This document shows, piece by piece, positions 40,875 to 50,186 of a stretch of DNA of 61,257 bases (its first letter is position 1; each line of letters begins with the position of its first letter). The position numbers and the translations under genes are program-made. The DNA comes from an uncultured Eubacteriales bacterium (GTDB lineage: Bacteria > Bacillota > Clostridia > Oscillospirales > Oscillospiraceae). Below the pieces are notes generated by a model. It ran no database searches and was not told the origin of the DNA. It saw only the letters and a list, made by a program, of their open reading frames with translations. The DNA lies in contig ONCI01000005.1 of NCBI GenBank assembly GCA_900316255.1, positions 1-61,257 of the forward strand. Reading direction: 5' to 3'.

Positions 40875-42242
40875 TTAAACTTTTGATTTGATTTTTCCAT
40901 CCACATCCCGAATGGGATACAGCCACATGCCTACAAGGGAACAGATATCTGAAATCACGAATGGAACAGACATCAGGAGGATCAACATGCTTAATGCCTT
41001 GGGGCTTTGCTCCGCATTCGCAACATATCCGGCACTGTTCAGCATCGCCGTTGATACGATATTGCCCAAGGTCGATCCTGTTTTATCTGCAAATGTCATA
41101 AAGCTTGTGATCAGACCGGCCGCGGCAAATCCGGTCAGCTTATAACCATAATCCACGCAGTCAGGAAGCATCATCGCCATCAGGATCGCGCAAGCCAGAC
41201 CGCCGGTCCGCGCAATTGAAATGGCAATCAAGGCGACTGTACCATTGTAAGCGTTGTTGCCGATCAACAGCAGAACAGCTCCTGCCATCTCAATGATCGT
41301 AGCAATGATAAACAGATTTCTTTTCGATATTTTTTTGGTGAGCAAATTGGAAAGAATGAAAGTCGGAATCGTAATGGCGCCGATCACAAGAGCCGCCCTT
41401 GAAACAAATCCAAGATCCTGAAGAACATATTTGGAGTAAAAAGACTGATTGGCGCTCATAAAACTGTTGGCACAGATATTCGTGCCGTAAGCAAGGATCA
41501 GACAGTAAAGCGCTTTGTTTCCTTTGAGCGCTCTGAAGACTTTTCCGAGGCTGATACGTTCTCCGTTTTCTGCTTTGGTCGCCTTTTCTGCTTCTTCTTT
41601 TGTGTCAAAGCGTTTTACGCCCAGAAAACACAACAGCATCGCCAAGGCCATATTGGCACTGGCAATCAGGACAAGCAGAAACCAGCCCTTTGCTTCATTC
41701 TCCCCTCCCAGCGCAGCCACAATATTATGCGCGAAAAGAGCTATCACGACAGCGGGAATCTGGGCAAGGTGGGCCCACAGCACAATGCGGTTTCTCATGG
41801 CTCTGTCTGAAGACATGATGACAGGCAATGCATTATAAGGGACCAGAACCAGTGTTGATCCGAGCTTAAACAAGCAAAATGCGAAGATATAATACAGTAC
41901 TTTTGCACCCCCGGCAAACGGTACCGTCGTGAAAGAGATCAACGCGCCAAGGGCCAGAATCAAGCATCCGCAAAGAATATACGGACGATAACGACCCATT
42001 TTTGTCACGGTCTTATCACAGATCGCGCCAAGAAGCACATCCGTGACGGCATCAAAAAAGAGCGCCACGCCGGACACGATGCCGGCTACAGCCACATTCA
42101 ATCCTGCGACATCCGTCATAAAATAGACAGCAAAGCTCGCGAATAAACTGCTGACAATATTGACGCCGAACCCGCCGTATGCATATCTGGAGATTTCCGA
42201 CCTCATGACAGGTTTCTGTGTAGCATTATATTCTTCCGACAT
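40875..42242 (-). CDS. GPH-type (MelB-like) MFS transporter
   Basis: This 455-residue, twelve-helix secondary transporter has the GPH family pattern: SEISRYAYGGFGVNIVSSLFASFAVYFMTDVAGL, then ALFFDAVTDVLLGAICDKTVTKMGRYRPYILCGC with the conserved DAxxDxxxGxxxDxTxTxxGRxRPY loop. MMLPDCVDYGYKLTG lies in the second half. Family members co-transport glycosides or related solutes with Na+ or H+. Codon use is distinctly AT-richer than that of the prophage genes. It is flanked closely by two hydrolase genes, suggesting that substrates are cleaved after import. Confidence 0.88.
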   Translation of the reverse strand: MSEEYNATQKPVMRSEISRYAYGGFGVNIVSSLFASFAVYFMTDVAGLNVAVAGIVSGVALFFDAVTDVLLGAICDKTVTKMGRYRPYILCGCLILALGALISFTTVPFAGGAKVLYYIFAFCLFKLGSTLVLVPYNALPVIMSSDRAMRNRIVLWAHLAQIPAVVIALFAHNIVAALGGENEAKGWFLLVLIASANMALAMLLCFLGVKRFDTKEEAEKATKAENGERISLGKVFRALKGNKALYCLILAYGTNICANSFMSANQSFYSKYVLQDLGFVSRAALVIGAITIPTFILSNLLTKKISKRNLFIIATIIEMAGAVLLLIGNNAYNGTVALIAISIARTGGLACAILMAMMLPDCVDYGYKLTGFAAAGLITSFMTFADKTGSTLGNIVSTAMLNSAGYVANAEQSPKALSMLILLMSVPFVISDICSLVGMWLYPIRDVDGKIKSKV

Positions 42243-42279
42243 GGTATTCTTCCTTTCTGTGTTTCAAATGCTCTTTCCC

Positions 42280-43227
42280 TCACAGCCGATTTGCAAGTTC
42301 CCGGATCTCCCCGGCGATCTTCTCAAATTCAAAATCGTGGACGTAGTGGCCGCAGTCCAGCTGAACAAGCCTGCCGTCCACCGAAGCCTCCGCATAATCC
42401 TGATGCGCCTTCCGCCATTTTTCCGCCCAGGCGACACCGGGATCTCTTTGCGATATGAAATGGACGCAGGGCTGCTCCGGCAGCGGAGACCGGCTGATCT
42501 CTTCGCAGGCCTTCGGAACATCCCGAATCTCGCTGACGACATCATAATTGCAGGTGTTCCGCACGCACAGTTCCCGGAGAATGCGCTTTTCTTCCTCCGT
42601 GAGGTGCGGCAGGCATGCAGGTTTGCCGAGACGGGAGAGTCCGGTCAGATTCAGCAGTCTGCCGCGGATAACGCGCCGCAGGTTCAGCTCTTCCGATCTG
42701 AGCTCATCCGCAAATTCGGCCGGGGTCGTGTCCAGGCCCATGATCGCTTCCACTTCGTGCGGATACTTCTGCGCCCAGAGCATGGCCTCCAGTCCGGAGA
42801 GCGAGTGCGGACAGAGGATATACGGCCCTTCGATCCCGAGCGATGCCAGTGCCCGCCGGTACAGTTCCACGTTCGCTGAGAAGCTGCGTTCCGTCCTGAC
42901 GATATCGCTGAAGCCGTATCCGAACTTCTCCGGAACAACGATCCGGAATTCATCCTCGAGCAGCGCGTACAGCGCTTTGAAATCCAGGACGGGCGAAGTC
43001 GTTCCCCATCCCGAAAGGAACACCAGCGTATGCTTTCCCCCGCCTTTGACCAGCACGTTCATCTCATGCCCGTCGAGGCGGACGAACCGGCCGATCGGCT
43101 TTTTGAGAAGGGGCCTGTTTTTTATCCAGATGCAGGTGTTCCCTACCGCAGAGGCGGCAAAGGCCGCCGCCGGAGCGAGCAGGAACCCGAGCACGGCCTT
43201 CCCTGCTGTTTTGCGTTTCCGTTCCAT
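42280..43227 (-). CDS. Membrane-anchored alpha/beta hydrolase
   Basis: This 315-residue protein has an N-terminal hydrophobic segment (GFLLAPAAAFAASAVG) that could be a signal anchor. An alpha/beta hydrolase domain follows: TLVFLSGWGTTSPVLDF (oxyanion region), VPEKFGYGFSD, the nucleophile elbow CPHSLSGLEAM, and the catalytic histidine in LDCGHYVHDFE. It is likely an esterase or amidase acting on a small substrate. The ATG at 43227 was preferred to an upstream in-frame start because it directly precedes the basic-hydrophobic leader. Confidence 0.82.
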   Translation of the reverse strand: MERKRKTAGKAVLGFLLAPAAAFAASAVGNTCIWIKNRPLLKKPIGRFVRLDGHEMNVLVKGGGKHTLVFLSGWGTTSPVLDFKALYALLEDEFRIVVPEKFGYGFSDIVRTERSFSANVELYRRALASLGIEGPYILCPHSLSGLEAMLWAQKYPHEVEAIMGLDTTPAEFADELRSEELNLRRVIRGRLLNLTGLSRLGKPACLPHLTEEEKRILRELCVRNTCNYDVVSEIRDVPKACEEISRSPLPEQPCVHFISQRDPGVAWAEKWRKAHQDYAEASVDGRLVQLDCGHYVHDFEFEKIAGEIRELANRL

Positions 43228-43295
43228 CGTGTGCCTCCCATCTCCGAAACAGACAGGATATTTCTGCACTGCCGTTCCGGTTTTCGTTTTGAGGA

Positions 43296-44636
43296 TCAGA
43301 GTGCCTGCAGAACGTTGCGGAACACGTCCACGCCGGGAACAAGGGTGCTGAGGTCTATGTTTTCATCCACGCCATGGATGGTCCCCATCTGCTGTTTCGT
43401 GATCAGGAAGGGGTTGAGACCAAGGCACTGTTTGCAGTAACGCGAATAGGCGCTGGAATCCGAGGCGGTGTTGGAGATGTATGGTACCACATCATTAACC
43501 TGCGGATAGGCCTGCATCACGGCTTTTTTCAGGATCTGAAACGCCTCGCCGCGATAGTCCGCCACATGGCCGCCGCGATCACGGAGACGGCATTCAACTT
43601 CGACGTCATACCTGGCGGCAATTTTGCGGAGGATATCCAGGCATTCCTGCGGCGTCTGATGCGGGGCTACACGCATGTTGCCGACCACCCAGGCCTCGGT
43701 CGGGATCACATTCCCTGCCGGAGAGCCGCTCGCCATGGTGAAGACGATGGTGGTCTTGATCAGCGCGCCCGCCGAGGGAGAAGCCGCCGGCAGGACCTTT
43801 TTCAGCAGCGGCGTGAACAGCTTCGGGTGCTTCGCCACAAAGCCGAATTTGCGCATATAGGGTCCGAAGCAGCGCAGCATCTGGGCGGTGGTGTCGGAGA
43901 TAACGGGCGGAAACGGATCGTGCTCCTCGATGTCGGCGATCATTTTGCCCAGTCTGGCCAGAGGCGTGTTCCTGCCGGCCATGGCGGCGTGCCCGCCGGC
44001 GGACCGGGCGATGAACTTGACCCCGAGCCCGATCTTTTCACCGACCGCGACCGCTGCGAAAGTGCCGTCCGCGACGCCGATGGGATCATAGAGGATGAAG
44101 CCGCCCTCGTCGAAGGTCATGTCGAGCTCGATTCCGCGCTCATGCAGGGCGGCGGAGATGGCGTCCGCGCCGAGGCCGGAGCTCTCTTCGTTCCGGGTCG
44201 AAACGAAATACAGGTCCCGGTCGGGGACAAAGCCCTCCGCGGCCAGCTCATCCGCGGCCTGGAGCACGCCCCAGAGGCCGCACTTTGTGTCAAGAGAGCC
44301 CCGCGCCCAGAGCTTCCCGTCCGCGATCTCGGCGCCGAAAGGCGCGTGGGACCACCGGGCCGGATCGGAGGGGACAACGTCGTGGTGGTACATGAACAGG
44401 GCGGGCTTTTTCCCGGACTCACGGCCCTTCCACTTCAGCAGCATCGAGCCGTCGAAGTCCTCGTGTTCGCAGCGCGGGATGATGTGGGGAAAGACCTCGC
44501 CCAGCAGCGCCTGAAAGCGGTAAAAGCGCTCCAGCTCCCGGGAATCCGGTGGGACGGTGGTCGTATCCGCCCGGAGCAGCCGGGAAAAGTTTTCGATATA
44601 GGTCTGGAGTCTGGCGTCAGTAACGCTCTGCTCCAT
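43296..44636 (-). CDS. M20 family metallopeptidase
   Basis: This 446-residue zinc peptidase is similar to carboxypeptidase/dipeptidase members. Metal and catalytic motifs are MYHHDVVPSD, WARGSLDTKCG (bridging aspartate), and STRNEESSGLGA with the catalytic and metal-binding glutamates. The later FIARSAGGHAAMAGRNTPL dimerisation/active-site histidine segment is also present. It would hydrolyse peptides or N-acyl amino acids. A GGAGG site precedes both a GTG at 44645 and the ATG at 44636; I chose the ATG. It overlaps the region of the upstream transporter stop, so translation is probably coupled. Confidence 0.9.
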   Translation of the reverse strand: MEQSVTDARLQTYIENFSRLLRADTTTVPPDSRELERFYRFQALLGEVFPHIIPRCEHEDFDGSMLLKWKGRESGKKPALFMYHHDVVPSDPARWSHAPFGAEIADGKLWARGSLDTKCGLWGVLQAADELAAEGFVPDRDLYFVSTRNEESSGLGADAISAALHERGIELDMTFDEGGFILYDPIGVADGTFAAVAVGEKIGLGVKFIARSAGGHAAMAGRNTPLARLGKMIADIEEHDPFPPVISDTTAQMLRCFGPYMRKFGFVAKHPKLFTPLLKKVLPAASPSAGALIKTTIVFTMASGSPAGNVIPTEAWVVGNMRVAPHQTPQECLDILRKIAARYDVEVECRLRDRGGHVADYRGEAFQILKKAVMQAYPQVNDVVPYISNTASDSSAYSRYCKQCLGLNPFLITKQQMGTIHGVDENIDLSTLVPGVDVFRNVLQAL

Positions 44637-44637
44637 A

Positions 44638-45999
44638 TCATTCACCCTCCGTTCCAGCAGCTGGCCCGGCGATCTTCGCGGGTTCCTCCTTGGGCGCGGC
44701 CAGGATCAGACCGACGCAGCAGATGATGACCATCCAGCCCATGATGAAGATGATGCCCTTGATGGCCGAATCGGGCTGTACAGCGAGAGAGCCGTCGTAG
44801 TGCGTAAACTCAAGGATCCAGCCGAACAGGAGCGTGACGAGGGAAGAGCCGCACTTGACGGCCAGACCGTTCACGTTGCTGACCATGCTGTCGACCCGGC
44901 GGCCTTCCGCTTCTTCCACCTCGTCGGCGATGCGGGCGCGGTTGAGCGAGAGGGCCACGTTGATGAGCGAGGTAGAGACGCCGCAGGCGACCATCACAGT
45001 AAGACCGCCGATCAGGGTCTTCGGCATGATAACGAACACGATTTGAGCAGCCAGCTGGATGATGGCGGAAAGGATCAGTGACTTCCGGATGCCGAGCCTG
45101 CGGATGATCCCGCTGACAAAGGGCAGGAAGATCAGGCTGGAAAACAGATATACTGCACTCAGCAGCGTGAGCATAGCCGGTTTTCCGAGGACATAAGTGA
45201 CATAATACATGCCGTAACCCATGGTGCCCGCGATCATGACATTGCGCAGGAAGTCCAGGATCACGTTGCGCCGGAACCTGGCTTTTTTGAACAGGATCCT
45301 GATCGCCTGGAGGATGGGGGTCTTTTCCTCGTTCTGCGGGCGCACTCTTTCCCTGGTGGTGAAGTAGTGGAACATCGACAGGGCGATAACCATCAGCGCA
45401 ACGATCAACGCACCGATGAAAAAACCTTTGTCGGGATCCGCGACGTTGCCGGCAGCGTCCACGCCGCCCACAAGACGCACCAGCGGCCACATGACCACCG
45501 ATCCGATCGCAACGCCGATGGCGGTGCCGATGAAGTGGTGTTTGCTGACAGCGAGGCGGTCTTCCTCCTCCGGGGAGACCAGGATCATCATCGCAAAGAA
45601 CGGGAGCCGGTGGAACGTGGTAAAAACAGAATAGATCAGAAACAGCGCGAAAACAAAGACCGTGCTTGCGGCGGGACTCTGAAAGATGTGCGAGAATAAC
45701 AGGATCAGAATGATGCCAAGCGGGATGGACGCAAACAGATACTGCCGCGTGCGCTCGCCTTTGCGGTTCGGGTGGTTGTCGGCGTAGGAAGCGATCATCG
45801 GGTCGTTGATCGCGTCCCAGACGGTGCAGATGCTCATGAGCGTCGCGATGATGCCGGGCCGGCAGCCCAGGACGTTGGTGAAGAAGAACAGCATGAACGT
45901 ACTCTGGTAATACGACCTGAGGTTATCCGCTATGCTGATGGCACCAAAGCCGAGCCGTTCTGCCAGACCAAGGGTCGTTCTTTTGGCTTTTTCTTTCAT
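44638..45999 (-). CDS. GPH-type MFS transporter
   Basis: This 453-residue secondary transporter is of the glycoside-pentoside-hexuronide type: AERLGFGAISIADNLRSYYQSTFMLFFFTNVLG, VWDAINDPMIASYADNHPNRKGERTRQYLF and EEAEGRRVDSMVSNVNGLAVKCGSSLV. It is the second such transporter in the operon and lies between two metallopeptidase genes, which suggests uptake of the same substrate class. The NHPNRKG loop replaces the usual RWG segment, so specificity may differ from sugar porters. Confidence 0.88.
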   Translation of the reverse strand: MKEKAKRTTLGLAERLGFGAISIADNLRSYYQSTFMLFFFTNVLGCRPGIIATLMSICTVWDAINDPMIASYADNHPNRKGERTRQYLFASIPLGIILILLFSHIFQSPAASTVFVFALFLIYSVFTTFHRLPFFAMMILVSPEEEDRLAVSKHHFIGTAIGVAIGSVVMWPLVRLVGGVDAAGNVADPDKGFFIGALIVALMVIALSMFHYFTTRERVRPQNEEKTPILQAIRILFKKARFRRNVILDFLRNVMIAGTMGYGMYYVTYVLGKPAMLTLLSAVYLFSSLIFLPFVSGIIRRLGIRKSLILSAIIQLAAQIVFVIMPKTLIGGLTVMVACGVSTSLINVALSLNRARIADEVEEAEGRRVDSMVSNVNGLAVKCGSSLVTLLFGWILEFTHYDGSLAVQPDSAIKGIIFIMGWMVIICCVGLILAAPKEEPAKIAGPAAGTEGE

Positions 46000-46019
46000 G
46001 ACGTTTTTCCTCCTCTTTA

Positions 46020-47096
46020 TTAGAATGCAGCAAGGATATCCGGGGTGAGTTCTCTTACGAGGATCGAGACCAGTTCTGCTGTATGATCGAAATCCTCATA
46101 GGACGTGATGCACGACATGGCATGGGTGTAGCGGACGGGTACGCCGGCAACCACCACCGGGACGCCGCCGTTGGAAAGATTGATGACAGCGCCGTCGTTT
46201 CCGCCGCCCTCCCGCACAGAGGCCTGGGCCGGGATGCCGTGCTTTTCCGCGGTCGCCAGCACCCAGCGCTGGAATCGGGGAGAGCAGATAACGGAAACGT
46301 CCATGTATCGGAACATGGGGCCCCGTTTCAGCGCGGTCTGGATGGCATAGGCTTCCGTAAAGGTGTCATCTGCCGGACAGCCCTCGTAGCAGATCGCGAT
46401 ATCCGGCTTTACCCTGCTGACGGCGGCTCTGATGCCTCTGTCGCCGATTTCCTCCTGGGAGGAGATCAGGCCGACCACGTCGAAGGGAAGATCCAGCCCG
46501 TCCAGCCTGCGCAGCGTCGAGATCAGGGCGGCGACGCCGATGCGGCAGTCAAAGGCCTTGCCGAAGAACAGCCCGTGCCGCTCGTCAAAGTGACAGGCAG
46601 TCGCGGGAACGACCGGCTCGCCGATCCCGATCCGGAAATCTTCCACCGCCTCTTCCGCGCTCCTCGCTCCGACGTCGATATAGAAATCATGGAGATCCAG
46701 CGAAAGCTTTGGATCCCCGCCCGAAAAGTGAGGCGGTCTGAGCCCGACGATGCCGCGGATATAGCTGCCGTCCACCGTCCGCACCAGCACCTCGGAGGCT
46801 GCCAGTCCCCGGGGATCCATGCGGCCCAGCTCCACAAAACGCAGCGTCCCGTTGGGTTTGATCGAGTGGATCATAAAGCCGACTTCGTCCCCGTGGGCCT
46901 CCAGCATCAGCACAGGCTTCTCGCCGCTGTGATTCCTCCTGTACAGATAAAGGTTGCGGAGCTTGTCCTCCTCAAAACTGCAGATTCCTTCCAGGGCATT
47001 TCTGACGATCTTCAGGACCTCATCCTCAAAGCCGGAGGCCCCCGGCGCATCCGATAGGGCCTTGATGAGACTGACGTTCTCTGCCGAAATAATCAT
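46020..47096 (-). CDS. M42 family metallopeptidase (glutamyl aminopeptidase-like)
   Basis: This 358-residue protein is of the M42 clan MH family. MLEAHGDEVGFMI holds the first metal-binding histidine, GKAFDCRIGVAALI the bridging aspartate, ISSQEEIGDRGIRAA the catalytic and metal glutamates, and the final YTHAMSCITSYEDFDHTAEL the last histidine. These enzymes form large aminopeptidase complexes that trim peptides. The start at 47096 was chosen for its GGAGG ribosome-binding site; the longer frame has none. It is the first gene of the leftward operon, divergent from the LysR gene. Confidence 0.9.
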   Translation of the reverse strand: MIISAENVSLIKALSDAPGASGFEDEVLKIVRNALEGICSFEEDKLRNLYLYRRNHSGEKPVLMLEAHGDEVGFMIHSIKPNGTLRFVELGRMDPRGLAASEVLVRTVDGSYIRGIVGLRPPHFSGGDPKLSLDLHDFYIDVGARSAEEAVEDFRIGIGEPVVPATACHFDERHGLFFGKAFDCRIGVAALISTLRRLDGLDLPFDVVGLISSQEEIGDRGIRAAVSRVKPDIAICYEGCPADDTFTEAYAIQTALKRGPMFRYMDVSVICSPRFQRWVLATAEKHGIPAQASVREGGGNDGAVINLSNGGVPVVVAGVPVRYTHAMSCITSYEDFDHTAELVSILVRELTPDILAAF

Positions 47097-47255
47097 CGTC
47101 CACCTCCGTTTTTCCTGCGCAGCATGCGTAAAATGATCCACCATTATTTTACTTTCTCGATTTAATGAACGCAAGAAAAGGCTGCGTCAAGGCATATACG
47201 AATAATGGTTGGCGGTATCGAAAAAAGCGATGGCAAAAGATTTCGTGAAAAAGAT

Positions 47256-47284
47256 TTCCCATAGCAGACGATATCGTGTATAAT
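47256..47284 (+). promoter_or_regulatory. Promoter of the LysR-type regulator
   Basis: TTCCCA at 47256-47261 and TATAAT at 47279-47284 are separated by 17 bp and lie upstream of the ATG at 47327. The 230-bp divergent region also contains the leftward operon's control sequences (TTGACG on the minus strand near 47188). Confidence 0.6.
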
Positions 47285-47326
47285 CATGCTGTACGGTTCA
47301 CCGGACACGGAAACGGAGGGAAAAAG

Positions 47327-48217
47327 ATGACCATTGATCAGTTGAAGGGCGTTGTCGCGATCGACGAGGAGGGCTCTGTCTCCCGGGCGGCAAAAAGGCT
47401 TTTCATCTCACAGTCGACGCTGTCGAGTGCTGTGGCCAGCCTGGAGCGGGAGGTGGGCTTCCTGGTTTTTGAGCGGAACAATCGCGGCATGGCGGTCACG
47501 CCTCAGGGACGCGAACTGCTCTCCTATGCCAGAAGCATCGTAAATTTTTCGGAGGACATCCTGTCCATTTCCGACAGCGGCAAGAAAAAGTGCCGTTTCC
47601 GCCTTGTCTCCAACCGGGAGGAGCATCTGAACAAGGTGTTCGCGGCCTTCTGCTTTGCGCACAAAGACGATGTGAGTATCGATATCTCCTTCGCCTCCGC
47701 TTCCGTCGAGCATACCATTGAGATGATCTACCGGGATCTGGCGGATTACGGGATCATCTGCATCGACAAGCCAAAGCTGAAGCAAATCGAGGATCTCTGC
47801 AAAAGCCGCGGCGTGGTCCTCAGTCCGCTGACGGAAATAACGCTGGAAGTGATTTGCGCTGCAGACCACCCGCTGATGCATGAGAAAGATCTGATCCGTG
47901 CGCTGCCGAACTATCCGTGCATCGCCCCGCCTGATTATGCCAGTCATCTGTTTATTGAGGAGGTGGAGCGAAAAGCCGGTTTCCCGCTGAAAGACGATTA
48001 CCGCAGGATCATTGTTGCGGATCGTGAAACGCGGCTGGATCTGTTGTCAAAAGGCGTCGGATTTATGCTCGGCATTCTGGACAGGAACGCTGCGGAAAGA
48101 TGGAATCTCGCATCAAGGAAGCTTGATGCGAGATACGGCATCTATTCTCTGGTCAGCAGAGATAAGATAAACGACTCTCTTATCCGGGAATTTGAAAAGC
48201 TTCTCCGGGACGAGTAA
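47327..48217 (+). CDS. LysR family transcriptional regulator
   Basis: This 296-residue regulator has a canonical N-terminal winged helix (DQLKGVVAIDEEGSVSRAAKRLFISQSTLSSAVASLEREVGFLVFERNNRGM). A C-terminal effector-binding domain (residues about 90-290) shows ADHPLMHEKDLIRALPNYPCI and GVGFMLGI. LysR proteins usually sense a pathway metabolite and control a divergent operon. Here that is the peptidase-transporter operon starting at 47096. The ATG at 47327 follows GGAGGGAAAAAG. Confidence 0.93.
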   Translation: MTIDQLKGVVAIDEEGSVSRAAKRLFISQSTLSSAVASLEREVGFLVFERNNRGMAVTPQGRELLSYARSIVNFSEDILSISDSGKKKCRFRLVSNREEHLNKVFAAFCFAHKDDVSIDISFASASVEHTIEMIYRDLADYGIICIDKPKLKQIEDLCKSRGVVLSPLTEITLEVICAADHPLMHEKDLIRALPNYPCIAPPDYASHLFIEEVERKAGFPLKDDYRRIIVADRETRLDLLSKGVGFMLGILDRNAAERWNLASRKLDARYGIYSLVSRDKINDSLIREFEKLLRDE

Positions 48218-48252
48218 CGCGGCCTGCCGCTCGAAAGGCACCGTGTTCCCGG

Positions 48253-48289
48253 AAAAATGCACCCAAGTTTTTTCCTTGGGTGCATTTTT
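48253..48289 (+). terminator. Terminator of the LysR gene
   Basis: AAAAATGCACCCAAG (48253-48267) pairs perfectly with CTTGGGTGCATTTTT (48275-48289) around a T-rich loop. The T-run follows the stem. Confidence 0.88.
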
Positions 48290-48392
48290 CTGTCATATGA
48301 TGGGCACTGCGCCAAAAAAGAAGATCACCCATCGGGGCACACTTCGTATGGAAGTTGCTTTGAGGCAGCTATTACCGGCTAAAAAGGACATG

Positions 48393-48425
48393 AAACGGGC
48401 GTGACCGCTATGGTCACGCCCGTTT
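48393..48425. terminator. Hairpin, probable bidirectional terminator
   Basis: AAACGGGCGTGACC (48393-48406) pairs with GGTCACGCCCGTTT (48412-48425). It lies between the right repeat of the tRNA-Ser island and the leftward GNAT gene. Confidence 0.75.
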
Positions 48426-48580
48426 TGTCGCCATGCTCCGGATTTTGGGGGCAAAATCCGATGCTCGTTTTACATATGGGCAAGGATGCATCTCCACCTC
48501 GTCCGACCTTGCTTTGCTCCGCCGCCGTCCACTCAAGGGGACGGCTTTTTCTGCCCTGCAGTATACCCGCAAGCGGGGAT

Positions 48581-49069
48581 TTAATAGTCAAAAGCTTCTT
48601 TTTCGACATGAATGGTTGTGGTAAGCTTTTCACCTTCATAAGGTTTTCTGATTTCGATCATATTCAGAACAGTGTATCCCTTCGAGCGGAGAAATCGGAT
48701 CATTTTTTCATTGTTCGGATGAACAAAGTTGTATACTGTATCTTCACCCATTGAAGCTGCTATCTCTTCAGCTTTATTAAAAAGCATAGAAGCGATGCCT
48801 TTTCTTCGGTGATCTTCCCGAACAAAAATATGTTCCACCCAAAGGCAGGGCTCATCGATTCTGCATACAATATAACCCACCAATGCTTCATTGTCCTCAA
48901 CAGCAAAAACAGGGAAATCAGAATTCAGAAATTCAAGGATTTCTTCTTTTCCGGATTCAGTATTAAGCTGCGACTTGATTCCTTTGTAGGCCTTCAACTG
49001 AATCCGGAACGCGGCTACCAAAGGAGCAATCCTGTCTGCATCTTCCATACATACCTTGATTAATTTCAT
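48581..49069 (-). CDS. GNAT family N-acetyltransferase
   Basis: This 162-residue single-domain acetyltransferase has acetyl-CoA binding motif A, WVEHIFVREDHRRKGIASMLFNKAEEIA, with the R-x-x-G-x-A signature. FVHPNNEKMIRFLRSKGYTVLNMIEIRK (motif B) follows. The substrate is unknown. The DNA is AT-rich compared with surrounding housekeeping genes, so it may have arrived with or next to the adjacent island, although it lies outside the right repeat. It is a single-gene unit. Confidence 0.88.
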   Translation of the reverse strand: MKLIKVCMEDADRIAPLVAAFRIQLKAYKGIKSQLNTESGKEEILEFLNSDFPVFAVEDNEALVGYIVCRIDEPCLWVEHIFVREDHRRKGIASMLFNKAEEIAASMGEDTVYNFVHPNNEKMIRFLRSKGYTVLNMIEIRKPYEGEKLTTTIHVEKEAFDY

Positions 49070-49259
49070 GCCCGCCTCCGCAAATTTCGAGTGTTGTGAT
49101 GATTACGCCATCCATATACGACGTGTTAAATTATATCATACTATACAACCGATACCATTGTATTTCTTTCAAAAAGGCGGAAGGAGGCGCTTCCTTACGA
49201 AGCCCCTTCCTCCGGGTGATCTTCTTTTTATTCGGTCATGAACGGGACAGCATTCGTTT

Positions 49260-50183
49260 TCAGTGCTTCAGCAGTCTGTCCCTGCGCTTTTGCAGGCGCT
49301 CCAGCTCCCGGTCGATCTCCTGCTTCAGGGCCCGTGTTTCCTCGTCGGCGCGGTTCGGGTCATAGAGGCGGTCGATCAGTTCCTCCTGCCGCCGGATGAC
49401 GCCGTTTTTCACCGAGGCGATGGGCTCCAGCTCATAGGCAAGCTGTTCCTTCACTTCGCCCACCCGCTCCTCGGCCTCCCTGCGCAGACGCTCGCTCTCC
49501 GCCCGTACCGCTTCCATTCTGGCGGCGATGCGCTCCGTCTTATAGATGACCTCCGGATAGGCCTCGGCAAAGCGGCGATGGAACACGGAGCGGTCCCGCA
49601 GCAGCAGCCGGATCTCCCGGCTGATCTCTTCGGTATTATCCGCTTCGCTGCGCTCCACCCCGGTCTTCACCAGTTTCAACACGAAATGGGACATGATGTA
49701 GTCCGCCAGGAAGACGGTTCCCAACGCCCCGGTCAGGATCTGCCGCCGCAGCAGGGACAGGGAGCCGATAAGCCTCAGAAACAGCGGGTCCAGGACCTCG
49801 ATGATCAGCACCCCGCCCAGGCCGAAGAGGATAAGATTGCCGATCCAGACCCGGCCGTGGAGGTTCATGGGCTTTTGGCTGTAATCCCACCAGCGGGCGT
49901 GAAAGCGCTTTTCCATCACATAGCTGGTCCCGTACTCCACCGTTCCGCAGAGCACAAAGGACAAGGCAAAGGTAGTGCCCACGGAGGATTCCAGCGGCGC
50001 CAGACCGTTCACCGCCAGGGTGATGAGCACCGCGCCGCTGCCGTAGATGGGAAGCCAGGGGCCGGTCAGAAAGCCCCGGTTGATAAAACGGTGAAACTGA
50101 AAGTATTTCAGCGTTACCTCGATACACCAGCCCAGAAAGGAGTAGGCAAAAAACAGCAATACCAGATCAACTGCGTATTCCAT
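49260..50183 (-). CDS. Membrane protein of the CmpB-like (DUF1113) family
   Basis: This 307-residue protein has five or six transmembrane helices in its first 170 residues. The family-typical segments are FFAYSFLGWCIEVTLKYFQFHRFINRGFLTGPWLPIYGSG, GTVEYGTSYVMEKRFHARWWDYSQKPMNLHGRVW and LTGALGTVFLADY. It is often annotated as putative ABC-transporter type IV, without proof. The C-terminal 130 residues form a long charged coiled coil (RLRREAEERVGEVKEQLAYEL through LKQEIDRELERLQKRRDRLLKH), probably cytoplasmic. It is encoded 3 bp after mnmE. Function is unknown. Confidence 0.82.
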   Translation of the reverse strand: MEYAVDLVLLFFAYSFLGWCIEVTLKYFQFHRFINRGFLTGPWLPIYGSGAVLITLAVNGLAPLESSVGTTFALSFVLCGTVEYGTSYVMEKRFHARWWDYSQKPMNLHGRVWIGNLILFGLGGVLIIEVLDPLFLRLIGSLSLLRRQILTGALGTVFLADYIMSHFVLKLVKTGVERSEADNTEEISREIRLLLRDRSVFHRRFAEAYPEVIYKTERIAARMEAVRAESERLRREAEERVGEVKEQLAYELEPIASVKNGVIRRQEELIDRLYDPNRADEETRALKQEIDRELERLQKRRDRLLKH

Positions 50184-50186
50184 GGC

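Larger units (their letters stand above)
39763..48336. mobile_element. Island bounded by a tRNA-Ser 3'-end direct repeat
   Basis: A perfect 30-bp direct repeat marks the ends: 39763-39792 (last 8 nt of tRNA-Ser plus the left part of its terminator) and 48307-48336. This is the signature of tRNA-targeted integration. Inside are six leftward metabolic genes and a divergent LysR gene, many with visibly lower GC than the prophage or gcv genes. No integrase or recombinase gene remains inside, so the element is either immobilised or was moved in trans. Confidence 0.7.
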
